This document shows positions 1-10,211 of a stretch of DNA of 64,000 bases, one piece after another. The translations under genes and the position numbers were made by a program. The notes beneath the pieces are model-generated. The model saw only the letters and a program-made list of their open reading frames with translations, did not search any database and was not told the DNA's origin. The first letter of the stretch is position 1. The number at the start of each line of letters is the position of its first letter. Source of the stretch: Massospora cicadina (lineage: Eukaryota > Entomophthoromycota > Entomophthoromycetes > Entomophthorales > Entomophthoraceae); assembly GCA_022478985.1 (NCBI GenBank), contig JAKSZP010014508.1:1-64000 (forward strand), given 5' to 3'.

Positions 1-2631
1 ATACAGTGGGGGAGGGGATGAACGACGCCCTAGCAGTGCGAGCTCCTTGGGTGGGAGCATAGTAAGAGGGGACACTAAAGTCAACTGAAAGAACAGACCC
101 AAACTTCATTAAACCACGATGGAGAGCCAGTTTAAGAGACTCAGGATCAACAGTCGTTGGTAGGTTGGAAAAAGTAACCCATGAAATTTTCTCCAGGTGA
201 GAGCGTTTGTGGGAGATGCAAAGAGATCCACGCGGAATAATGACCTGGAGGGTGGCAGCATGGTCAGCAAGGGCAGCTTCAGTGAAGCCCACATCGATGT
301 AGTGGCCCTACACTGATTCATGGATAGTGGTGTTAATTGGGAATGTCTCCGCGATCGCTGCAAAGTTTGAGAAGTAATCCTCCATATAGAATTCAACAGG
401 GTTATGCCCATTACAAAGGCGAATCATTTGGGAGAGGGTTGAGCGAGGTAGAGCTTTTTGCGCTCTTTTTCGGCCCATTTCTTCTTAACATCAGCAATAA
501 ACGCACTTCACAGGGATCAGCTTTGGGTAGCGTTGGTGCCAGAGGTTTTTGCTACGCCCCAGTGGCTCCTTTGGTACGTTTGTGTTTGCTATGGGCTGCA
601 ATTGCGGGTTGAATACGAGCTGGTGGGTGGACAAGTTTGCGGAGTTCCCTAATGCTGGAATGTTTGAGCAGTTGCTGGCGGCATATTGAATTGAGGGGCG
701 GAAAGTTGGGCCTCACTAAATTGGGGAGGCCCATCCAGATTGGAATTAACTCCAGCCAATTGGGAGGAAGGCAATGTTTCATCACCACTCCCAATCTATT
801 TGGGTAAATTCAGCTCAAGTATTTGCTGTGATTTGGTGGTGCAAATCTCACTGGCTGATTGGTGAATCAGTCGTTTTCAGCATATGGAGATAAAGTGCCG
901 ACTTGAGAAGTGCCTATTACAGGGTTTAAATGGGACAGGTGAGATTGGAACTGGTGTGAAATTCCAAAAAATGAACCATTTGAATCCCCATTGAGAAGAG
1001 TAGATTGTCCCAATTTGGTGCTTAGTGAACCAGAATGTGCGGCTAAGTAAACCTTACATCCGAGGGTTTGGGGGCCAGGTGATTGTTGGGCCTCGCTAGA
1101 TTGGGGAGGCCCATCCAGATTGGAATTAACTCCAGCCAATTGGGAGGAGGGCGATGTTTCATCACCATCCCAATCTATTTGGGTAAATTCAGCCCGAGTA
1201 TTTGCTGTGGTTTGGTGGGCAAAACTCACTAGCTGATTGGTGAATTGGTTGTTTTCAGCATATGGAGATAAAGTGCCGACTTGAGAAGTGCCAATTATGG
1301 GGTTTAAATGGGATGGGTGAGATTGGAACTGGTGTGAAGTTCCAAAATCCGAACCATTTGAATCCCCATTGGGAAGAGTAGATTGTCCCAATTTGGTGCT
1401 TAGTGAATCAGAATGTGCGGCTAATCCAACCTTACATTCGAGGGTTTGGGGCCAGGTGATTGTTGGGCCTCGCTAAATTGGGGAGGCCCATCCAGATTGG
1501 AATTAGCTCCAGCTAATTGGGAGGAGGGCGATGTTTCATCACCATCCCAATCTATTTGGTAAATTCAGCCTGATTATTTGCTGTGATTTGGTGGGCAAAA
1601 CTCACTAGCTGATTGGTAAATTGGTCGTTTTTAGCATATGGAGATAAAGTGCCTACATGAGAAGTGCCAATTATGGGGTTTAAATGGGATGGGTGAGATT
1701 GGAACTGGTGTGAAGTTCCAAAATCCGAACCATTTGAATCCCCATTGGGAAGAGCAGATTGTCCCAATTTGGTGCTTAGTGAATCAGAATGTGCGGCTAA
1801 TCCAACCTTACATCCGAGGGTTTGGGGGCCAGGTGATTGTTGGGCCTCGCTAAATTGGGGAGGCCCATCCAGATTGGAATTAGCTCCAGCTAATTGGGAG
1901 GAGGGCGATGTTTCATCACCATCCCAATCTATTTGGTAAATTCAGCCCGAGTATTTGCTGTGATTTCGTGGGCAAAACTCACTGGCTGATTGGTGAATTG
2001 GTCGTTTTCAGCATATGGAGATAAAATGCTGACTTGAGAAGTGCCAATTACGGGGTTTAAATGGGACAGGTGAGATTGGAACTGGTGTGAAGTTCCAAAA
2101 TCTGAACCATTTGAATCCTCATTGGGAAGAGTAGATTGTCCTAATTTGGTGCTTAGTGAACCATAATATGCGGCTAATCCAACCTTACATCTGAGGGTTT
2201 GGGGGCCAGGTAGCTGGATATCGCCCCTCATGGAGGGAGCTAGAAACACGGCGGCAGCAATAATAGATGGGGCTGAATTAGCTAACACAATGGGGGAGGT
2301 GAATGCCTGGATGGGCTGAGTTGCATTCAACTGAGCAAACGCCATTAAAACAGCGTGGGTGCTGGACTCCTTAGTTGTAGGGGGCCCAGCGGGTGGTGGG
2401 AGGCAGCGCGCACAGAGCTGTTAGGCGTGTAGGTTGCAATAGTGCGATCAGGTGAACTGGCGCTAATTGAAGTAGCTCCAGGTTGGGGGGTGGTGCCTGC
2501 TTTCATAGCCACTGCTTGAGAGCGGGTGATTCTGGTTGACCCTGAGGTGGGTAATCGAGGGTTGCTTCGTTTGGGGTGGTGCTGGCTCGTTTGGCAGAGC
2601 CTGCGGGTTCTTTTGCGGGATTTCCCACCAT
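1..2631 (-). pseudogene. ORF1 (gag-like, RNA-binding) of element E, with internal tandem repeats, frameshifted
   Basis: Likely nucleic-acid-binding ORF1 protein of a non-LTR element. The proposed start is the ATG at 2631-2629 (MVGNPAKEP...). A frame change follows and reading continues through a Ser/Thr/Pro-rich stretch (VAMKAGTTPQPGATS). The centre (about 2211-704) is a tandem array in which each unit encodes about 126 residues with words such as NGDSNGSDFGTSHQFQSH and DWDGDETSPSSQLAG. The last part (about 310-1) has GFTEAALADHAATLQVIIP and then WVTFSNLP, resembling an RRM-like fold; similar words occur in LINE-D ORF1. The longest uninterrupted pieces are 867-1391, 1929-2345 and 1552-1767. 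Any CCHC knuckle would be off the left edge. Frameshifts and stops make this copy inactive. Confidence 0.55.
704..2211 (-). repeat. Tandem array, 4 units of ~377 bp inside ORF1 of element E
   Basis: The word TTGGGGAGGCCCATCCAG recurs at 721, 1101, 1478 and 1855, giving periods of 380, 377 and 377 bp. The last unit ends near 2211, about 20 bp short. The intact coding unit is about 378 bp (126 codons), as seen in the 174-codon piece at 867-1391, so the present lengths reflect later small indels. The units are close to identical, with scattered point changes. Confidence 0.9.
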
Positions 2632-2720
2632 ATTTGCTAATAGTTTTCGTAAATCTCTTTAGTGGAGCTAAATTTCAGGCTGAATTGATTTTTAAAAAGT
2701 GATGCTTAGCAGACAGAGAT

Positions 2721-3537
2721 GAAGATTGCCAGGATGGATGGATCATGATGTTCTATATGAAGTAGGAACGCAGGTCAGAGAGGAACCCAAAATTTGTCAC
2801 AAAAATATACTACCCTGTTTTTTTATGAAAAACAATATAGAAGAGGTTTTACTAGTATCAATTTTTGACAGGATGTCTCATCCCTCAGTATCAAATGAAT
2901 AGATGCCAAACATCATTCAGAAAAGAACTTTCATTATCATAAGATGACTGGACTAGGTAAGACGTAGTAACTTCAGTCACTGACTCAGATGGATATCATA
3001 GATAAAGCGTCCATTGAAGAACCTTCTTGACAGGGGAATCCAGCTTCAAAGGAGTATCATGGGGTGCTAATGGATATGACCTATGGGATTAGTTTTTGGC
3101 TTTGGTTTTACATTTTTGTCTGGGTTTGGGTTTGGGCTTAGGGGTTGAGGTAGGGGAAGTAAGCACAGCAATGGATGGAGGTGGTGGAGCAATGACTTGT
3201 ACAGGGGGAATCAATGTGACTAATTCTGAGTCTATACATACAGCGGGACCATTAGGGGTGCGCGGCTCAAGATATCAGGTATAATATGGGCGGCCACTTT
3301 GAAAAATCATACTTGAAATCAAAACTTTAGAGGTCATAAGAGTTCTGGTCTGCTTGTGATCCAGCCTCTGAGATTTTTGATAATAAGTGAGCGACTTGTG
3401 GTCTGTGAGCACAACCACAGTGTGCTTGTCCCTTGTAGCTGGCACCACCAATGCATTAGGGACTAAGGAACCAACGCCAAGTCATTATCATAAATGGCCC
3501 AGGCTCACTCTGTTGCTCAGCACTTCCTTGAGATATC
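2721..3537 (-). mobile_element. Ty3/gypsy remnant R5, left part (RNase H tail and downstream)
   Basis: Continuation of the decayed gypsy copy seen at 10207-13000, separated by insertion of Gypsy-1. On the minus strand, 3470-3340 reads HTVVVLTDHKSLTYY followed by QRLDHKQTR, the usual end of a gypsy RNase H domain (TDHK-L-Y followed by a basic RQAR-like stretch). Further left the frame gives a Pro/Lys-rich tail near 3100-3250 and then no recognisable integrase. Part of 2721-3060 is unassigned. Confidence 0.6.
3533..3537. repeat. Target-site duplication of Gypsy-1, left copy (ATATC)
   Basis: ATATC here and ATATA at 10207-10211 flank Gypsy-1. Four of five bases match, as expected for an old 5-bp Ty3/gypsy duplication. 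Confidence 0.55.
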
Positions 3538-4288
3538 TGTTTGACTTTAAGGGTTGATTAAAAGATTCTCTGGTGCTGGTAGCCTCAAATCCAACAATAT
3601 AGGTGAGGAGCGTGTAATACCATATATATGAAAAAACAAGGTAAGTAAATAAAGTGGTTTTTGACTTTATGGTTTTTATTAAAGGCTACGCAAGGGTAAA
3701 AGAGAAAACCCATATTATAAATCAATACCAGTATTTAAAGCGTCGAGGCTTGATGTTTGTATCTCTTAAGAATTTCTGTTTTAGTTAATATGTGATTTTA
3801 GCCATTTGAGGTTCACAAACTCACAACTCTTTGACTGAATGAGGGATGGGGAATTGTTATTGCCAAGACATAACTATGAGGTAACAACTTGATATATTTC
3901 AGCCAATCTGCATCTGAGAAAATTATTTCACCTTGAGACTCCCACCACATCTATAAAAGGGGGTGGTCCTCACATAGGTGCTGGAATGGACCTGGGCATG
4001 GTTGGTGAACCCCCGTCCAATAGATGTCCCATGGTCCATTTATTGGTCAGAGTAATCTGACTATTAGTTATTGATTTAGTTGCCAGTACAGGAGTTAAAA
4101 TTGTGTTACCCCAATTTGCGGGGTTCCACTGAGAATTTCCAGGGTTATTAACCAACTAAATCATTAGTATTATTAAATTTAATTTCCTCCTTGTCAGGGA
4201 CTCATAAATGCCCGATATTATCTCTATTTGGCCAAATTTTACCCTCAATATTCTTTTCTCTGAAAGCATATGAGGCAAATGTCTGACA
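3538..4288 (-). repeat. 3' LTR of Gypsy-1
   Basis: Aligns along its length with 9455-10206. The minus-strand LTR begins TGTCAGACATTTGCC at 4288. Its other end (3538-3596) retains the arm CCTCAAATCCAACA at 3583-3596 and a degraded partner arm at 3538-3553. The total of 751 bp agrees with the 752 bp of the other LTR. Confidence 0.85.
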
Positions 4289-4302
4289 TTACCCCCCTCA
4301 AG
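4289..4302 (-). other. Polypurine tract of Gypsy-1
   Basis: The minus strand reads CTTGAGGGGGGTAA immediately before the LTR start TGTCAGAC. This is the expected plus-strand primer site. The same arrangement (CTTGAAGGGGGTAA then TGTCAGAC) is present in Gypsy-2 at 51415-51428. Confidence 0.8.
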
Positions 4303-4461
4303 AATGTTGGAGGGTGAATAGGGATGAAGGAACCGGCCATGAACTCATTTGATGGTGAGTCCAGAGTAGAGAGATTTGATAGAATACTCATCCCATCGCT
4401 TGTATGTGTTTGAGAAAGGCCCTTCCCAGATAGAACCGAGCTTTTCACTTCTTGGAGTGAT

Positions 4462-7400
4462 TTAGTTATGGTAATAGTGTACCAGCTCAGATAATTGGAA
4501 TGAAGGATTAGGGGCCCTGAACTCGTTTGCAGCTTTGCCTTCTTTGGTAACAGTATTAACTAAATTAGTCATAGCCTCTGATTTTAATTGAATGATGTGT
4601 TGGGCCAACTTTTTCATGGCTTGGTCAGGATCAGTCCAATCAGAGAAAATATCCTTGGCTAATAATGCTGTCACCCCAGGTTCTCGCCCATATAACACAC
4701 GGAAAGGGGACATTTTGAGGATGTGATAAAGCTAATAAGGTAGGCCATGAGGGCACTGAGCAGATAGAGACCCCGTGAAGAGGGTCATAAGTGGCCATTT
4801 TACGTAATGTTGAGACTATGGTCCCATTAATTCTTTCTAGCGCTTCATTTGTGGATGGGTTATAGGGGGCTAAAAAGAGTTGTTAAGCTCCCATAGAAGT
4901 GGCGAGGAGCTTTACTACTTGTGAAGTAAAGTTTTTTCCATTGTCACATAGGATACATGGGGGCACCCATGCCAGGTGAAGATGTATTCATATAATAAAG
5001 TAGCCTTAAATTTAGCAGTCTGAGCGGGAAGAGCAACAGCTTTAACCCGCTTGGTCTAATATCTATACCAACCAAGTTATAGCGGTTTACACATGTAGTT
5101 TGAGGGAGAGGACCTATCACGTCTAAACTCGTGGTGTGGAAGGCTTGATGGGGCGTCATAGATTGATACTGATATCAGGTCTTGAAGCTGGTTTGTTTTT
5201 TACAGGTCAGGCATTCATCTAAGATTTCCGTTATGACTTCCATGATGCCCTCCCAATAGTACCGCTCTTTTATCCACTTGTAGGTTTTGCGTAAACCGCC
5301 ATGCCCCATGATAGTGTGAGACTCTAAAATGACAGGCACACGCTTTAATGACCGGAGATAGGGCAACAATTTAATCCTACTTTCTTATATAATTTCTCAT
5401 TTTCTAAATTTGTGTTGCAGGAGTGCCAAACGAGCATCTTCTGTACTGGTTCATCTTCATCATCTCACGAGTCAGGAGTCATAAGGAGATCATGCAACTG
5501 CTCGGCTTTACTATTGTCAATGTGAAAAACAAGCAGCCACGTCAGCCCATCAACGTTCATATGGCATGTCCCAGCTCGATGCTCAAAGGTCATAACGTAA
5601 TGCTGGAGCTTAAGAGCCCAGGGAGCCAACCGCCTCAAGGGGAACTTTCATATTTTGCAACCACTTTATTGAAGCGTGGTATGTAATTACTTTGAAGGAA
5701 GTCCAATTTAGGAATGGTCGGTAGTGTTTGACAGCAAGCAGGACAGCCAAGAAATCCTTTTCCATGACTCTATAGTTACGCACAGCTTTTGAAAGCATTT
5801 TACTAAAGTAAACATGGGATGGTTGATTCCATGCTCATCCGATTGAGCTAAGATAGCTCAAACAGCATAGTCAGAAGCATCCTTGAATAAAATGAAGGGT
5901 TTGCTGTAGTTGGGGTGGTGGAGCATTGGTCTTTTTTTGTAATAGCGCCTTCAAGGTCTTAAAGGCAGCTTTTTGTTCAACACCCCTTCTGGAAGGGGGT
6001 GTTCTTAGTTAAGAGCCGTAATAAGGGCTCACTGAGTTGAGTGAATTTTGATACAAAATTGATGGTAATATCCCATCATACCCAAGAATAAATGGTATAA
6101 CGAAAGGTTTTGGGCTCATGCAATTTTAGATATCGCTTCCACCTTTATAAGAAGGGGAGTATCCCATTATTGAGATATAGCGTGCCTAAGAAACCTACTT
6201 ACTCTAAGAAAAATGTGCATTTAGAGGGATTTAATTTGATATTAGAAGCCCTCAAGCGTTGAAACACCTTCTTTTTTTAGTACTAGATGGTGCGTTGAAA
6301 CACCTTCTTTAAATGTGCAAGGTGTTTCTTGAAAGTCTTAGAGAAGACTGTAATATTTTTGAGATAGATGATGAAGTAGCTTAGTTTTAGATCCTGCGAG
6401 ATATGATCCATTTTTCGGTGAAAAGTGGCGGGTGCATTGCACAACCCTTGAGGTAGTCGGGTAGGTTGGAAGAGACCCTCACTTCAAATAAGAGCACATT
6501 TCTCCTGTTCTTGTGGAGAAAAGTCCATTTTCCAATAACCGTTAGCCGGGTCCATGGCGGAGAAGTATTTAGTCCCAGAGAGTTGGGCCAGAGCGTCATC
6601 AATGCGAGGGATAGGATAGCTATCTTTCTTGGTAAGGTTGTTTAATTTGCAATAGTCCATAACTACCCAATGGACCCATTTTTCTTTTTTATGAGGAGGA
6701 GAGGGGATAACCAAGGGCTTTGTGATAGCACAAGCAATCCAGCATACAAAGCTGTTTGAGCTCCGTCCACATCTGTAACTCCTCAACTTTTGATTTGTGA
6801 TAGGGCTTGGAGCAAAATGGGTTCAGCATCACAAACGTCAATTGTATGCATCCACCCCTTCATATTCCACCAGTCATTGTTGAATTTGGAGAAAATTTCG
6901 CTGTAGGATGAAGTAAGGTGTGTACTTTATCAAGCTCAGCTGGGGTTAATTAATTGGAGATCTGAACAGAAGGTAGGGTACATATGGATTGGTTGGCAGG
7001 TAAGCCCATATCTGCCATAGACCTAATACAGTAGACTTGCTTGATGTCCTCAATGGGTATCAGCAGGCCTCTTTCAATATCCTGATGCTTTTTTACCACT
7101 ATATTCTTTTTATTGAGATTCCCCAGCAAAAGGGTAATAGGCCGATGATAGGCGGGATCTAACACGCTTGGCAAAACTCTGGTCTTAAAAGGACTAACTC
7201 CATCTATGCTGATGGGGTGCAGTAGGCAGTTGTGAGGGATTTTCATGGCAAGCTTCGGTTCAACTACGCTTTGTTCCCCAGCCTTAATGACCACCTCTTC
7301 AGAAGCATAAAAAGGGATACCCTCCCAGGCATCCACTGAGGGAGGTAACAGTCTTGTACGACATCTGCCATGGTGTAGTGCAGGGATAAAGCGTAGTAGG

Positions 7401-8030
7401 GATACTCAATTGTGAAAAGATAATCCTTTTAGTGAGCTCATCATTAGACAGGATCAGAGGAACCTCATAGCTAAGCATGGAGAGAAAGACCTGCTCAAAA
7501 TTAAGACACTTTCATATTCAAGCATAAATTGGGCCCTGATAAGTAAATCATAGGTATTACTAATCAAAGCCACTGCTGGATCCAACAAGAGAAGCTTCCC
7601 AATCTGTATGGGCAAGAAAAAGGAGGCTCTAATGGTGAAGGTGTTGTTTGGTCCCACTGTGCTAAGCTCTTAAGTGATACAAGTCAGGGTTTACCTTCTT
7701 TTTTTATGAGCTTTGTTGACACAACGTTCACTGGGGATCCAGTGTCAAGGATAGCTTGAACCCGTACTCCATTTACAACAACCTCCACTTTAGTTAAATT
7801 ACCACATAATGAGGGGGAAGAACGAGGACCTCCTTTAGATGAAAAATGGAGGCAAGGCGTTTTGAAGTTTCAGCATATTTCTCCTGGATAGTCTGCAGGG
7901 TAAGAACACTCTGGGTAGTGCAGTGAAACGTGGCAGTGAGCTGGTCCACGTCACAGACAATGTCAATAATCTCAAGACCTCTTATCACTTGCCAAAGATA
8001 AGTGTGACGAGGGATCTTAGCCCAATTCAC
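4462..8030 (-). pseudogene. pol of Gypsy-1: protease, reverse transcriptase, RNase H, integrase (broken)
   Basis: The domains run leftwards. A linker lies at 8030-7794. The aspartic protease has DTGS at 7746-7735 in the setting QAILDTGSPVNVVS. A tether follows at 7657-6950. The RT has DYCKLNNLTKKDSYPIPRID near 6660-6600, and its YxDD box reads YLKN at 6366-6355, so both catalytic aspartates are lost. RNase H is at about 5980-5610 (NYRVMEKDFLAVL...KHYRPFL). The integrase starts near 5369 with the zinc-binding region (HTIMGHGGLRKTYKWIKERY and CLTCKKQ), its core is at 5159-4940 (SLDVIGPLPQT), and its C-terminal part at 4713-4462 (MSPFRVLYGREPGVTALL). Stops and frameshifts separate these blocks. 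In life this polyprotein would copy the RNA and insert the cDNA. Confidence 0.85.
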
Positions 8031-8039
8031 TCTCTCCAG

Positions 8040-9440
8040 GTTCTATTGATCAGGTACCTCCACTTCACCTGGAGCTCCTAAAGTAATGAACAACATCTTC
8101 ATCACCCCTCAGAATCATCGTCAGAGGGGTTATCAATGCAGGTGAGGGAGTCCATAGGAGGTAGGGTAGGTTCAGGCCTTCCCTTATGAATGATAAGTCC
8201 TGGGGTTGTTCCTCCACCTTATTACTTTTGAGGGAGGCGTTGAAAATGCCACAGCTAGAGTTTCGACCTTCAAAGCAGGGGGTTGGTGCTGCCTTAAGGA
8301 GATAGGCTTCAGACTAGAGTTATCTAAATGAGAGGTTAAAGGGATAACACTGGAGAGGTAGATACTTTATTTTCAACATCTTTGGGTCGTTCAGTAACTG
8401 GGTGCTTTTGTGAAACAGGCGGTTTAATCTTTGTGACCTGGTCATCTAACCCATTGTTAGTGGGAGTGATTGGGACCCGAGAAGGGGGTTCAGGATGAAG
8501 ATAATGCTTTGAAACCACTAGGGAAGGGCGCTTTGAAGAAGAAGATAGGCAAGGCAAAGGGAAGACTGTTTTTACTGACTGAGTATCTTGAACTGAAGAC
8601 GAAGAGGAGCACTTCCCTGTCATAGAAATTACCATCTGCTTATCATTATAGGAAGGATTAATTGAGCTGGCAACTTCGCAAGAGCAGGTTTCCAAGGGTA
8701 ACAGTTTGTTTTAAAAGCTAAATTAGTCGGCGTAGCTTCTTGGCTCAAGCATCTTTAGGTAGGGTCAAGCTCATAAATATTGGCAATTGCTAATAAGGCC
8801 TCCTTGATATCTCATATAGTTGTGAAAGTGCACTTTATGGAAGAGAAAAGCATCACCAAAGAGGGATGAGATGCTAAGCCAGTCAAGATAGCAGCAATTG
8901 CATCATTGAGTGGGAGCATTTGGGCAAGCAACAGAGGTTGAGCTTTAGTATAGAAGCGCTCAACAAAAAAGGTAATTAATTCTCCCTTTTGCAATCTAAG
9001 GAACATAAATGCATGTTTTTGCCGTTGCAAACTCTTTTTGGAGCCAAACTCATCAAGAAGCGCTTGCATAACCTCCGCCCAAGTGCTGAGGTTACCCAGG
9101 GTGGGAATCATTATTTTTTGAGATAAACGGTTTAAACAGGGAAGAATGTACTGGATTATTTGGTTGTCAGTTGCTCCTTCCATCGCAGATTCATAAACAT
9201 AGACGAAGGAGGCAATTATGCCCTCTCCAGGTATGAACTTGTCTCTCAGAGGGGTTTTTTTTGTATATCAAGCCGTTGAAATGGGTGCTGCTCGAGCCAT
9301 TTTAGGCCAGACAAAACACTGGCTTGCTGTTGTTTCATAAGTGCTATACTAGGGTTGAAGTCAATGGAAAGGCTAGAAGGGTTACCACCCCCAACAGCAT
9401 CCAATATTATAACGTTTTTGTGGTGTGCAGGGTTCGTTGT
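8040..9440 (-). pseudogene. gag of Gypsy-1 (broken)
   Basis: Capsid-type Gag region between the primer-binding motif and the protease. The clearest segment (9183-8812) is a retrotransposon gag domain containing IPTLGNLSTWAEVMQALLDEF and FFVERFYTKAQPL. The matching segment in Gypsy-2 (40560-40790) has NMATLSTWAEMKEALIEEF and SFVERFYREAQPL. Downstream (8695-8336) is a Ser/Pro/Lys-rich stretch lacking a clear CCHC knuckle. Several frameshifts divide the frame, so no full-length Gag can be made. Confidence 0.75.
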
Positions 9441-9452
9441 AGTGAGCACCTA
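9435..9452 (-). other. Primer-binding-like motif of Gypsy-1
   Basis: The minus strand reads TAGGTGCTCACTACAACG, three bases past the LTR end (CCTCAAATCCAACA). It matches the motif GGTGCTCACTACAGGGG after the 5' LTR of Gypsy-2, with the first TGG changed to TAGG. The position is that of a tRNA primer-binding site. Confidence 0.6.
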
Positions 9453-9454
9453 CT

Positions 9455-10206
9455 TGTTGGATTTGAGGTTGGTAAAAAGGCTCATGGGTGTTGGTAGCCT
9501 CAAATACAACAATATAGGTAAGGAGCGTGGCTCATCAGATATATAAGATAAATAAAATAAGTAGATATAGTGGTTTTTAACTTTATGGGTTTTATTATGG
9601 GTCATGCTGGGTAAAAGAGAGAATCCCATATAATAAATTGATATCAGTATGTAAAGTGCTGAGGCTTGACATTTGTATAGCTTGGGAATTTCCAAATTAG
9701 GTGATATGTGACTATAGCTTATTAGTCTCAAAAAACTCGCATCTCTTTGACTGAATGAGGGATGGGGAATTGTTATTGACCAAGACGTAACTGTGTGGTA
9801 ATGACGATGTATTTCAGCCAATCTCCATATGAGAAAATTATTTCACCTTGGGAGACCCCCACCACGTCTCTAAAAGGGGGTGGTCCCTGCATAGGTGCTG
9901 GAATGGTCATGGGCATGGTTGGTGAACCCCGACCAATAGATGCCCCATGATCCACTTTTTGGTCAGTGTAATCTGACTATTAGTTATTGATTTAGTCGCC
10001 CGTAGAGGAGTCAAAATTATGCTACCCCCAATTTGTGGGGTTCCACCAAGAATTGGCCAGGTTCATTTAGCAAACTAAATCATTAATATTATTAAATTCA
10101 ATTTCCACCTTGTCGGGGACTCATAAATAACTGATATTGCCTCTATTTGGCCGAATTTCACCCACAATATTCTTTTCTCTGAAGCCTATGAGGCAAATGT
10201 CCAATA
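9455..10206 (-). repeat. 5' LTR of Gypsy-1
   Basis: Direct repeat of 3538-4288. The minus-strand 3' terminus carries an inverted repeat: TGTTGTATTTGAGG, a 29-nt loop, and CCTCAAATCCAACA (9455-9511). The 5' terminus has mutated from TGTCA to TATTG. Confidence 0.85.
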
Positions 10207-10211
10207 ATATA
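10207..10211. repeat. Target-site duplication of Gypsy-1, right copy (ATATA)
   Basis: Pairs with ATATC at 3533-3537, with one mismatch. Confidence 0.55.

Larger units (their letters stand above)
1..2720 (-). mobile_element. Non-LTR retrotransposon E, 5' portion (ORF1 part only; runs off the left edge)
   Basis: The element lies on the minus strand with its 5' end near 2720. A pyrimidine-rich stretch and the loop sequence TCACTTTTT (about 2690-2712) resemble the 5' end of LINE-D at 45469 and of the Y elements. ORF1 then runs leftwards to the edge of the window; any endonuclease and reverse transcriptase would lie outside it. The family is inferred from ORF1 content (an RRM-like segment with the words WVTFSNLP) and from the shared 5' end. 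No TSD can be tested because the 3' end is missing. Confidence 0.6.
3538..10206 (-). mobile_element. Gypsy-1: complete but defective Ty3/gypsy LTR retrotransposon
   Basis: A 6.67-kb element on the minus strand with LTRs at 9455-10206 (5', 752 bp) and 3538-4288 (3', 751 bp). The order read leftwards is gag, protease, RT, RNase H, integrase. A polypurine tract (minus strand CTTGAGGGGGGTAA) abuts the 3' LTR, and a primer-binding-like motif follows the 5' LTR. It sits in the RNase H region of another gypsy copy (R5), whose coding resumes on both sides. The LTRs differ at many positions, so the insertion is not recent. Gypsy-2 (39515-52150) is of the same general type and, once its nested insertion is removed, almost the same length. 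Confidence 0.9.

Noticed and set aside
337..652. Plus-strand frames opposite element E
   Set aside because: They are antisense to the ORF1 coding sequence, which has recognisable motifs on the minus strand.
704..2211. CRISPR-like or satellite array
   Set aside because: Units are ~377 bp, contiguous and coding, with no spacers; they belong to ORF1.
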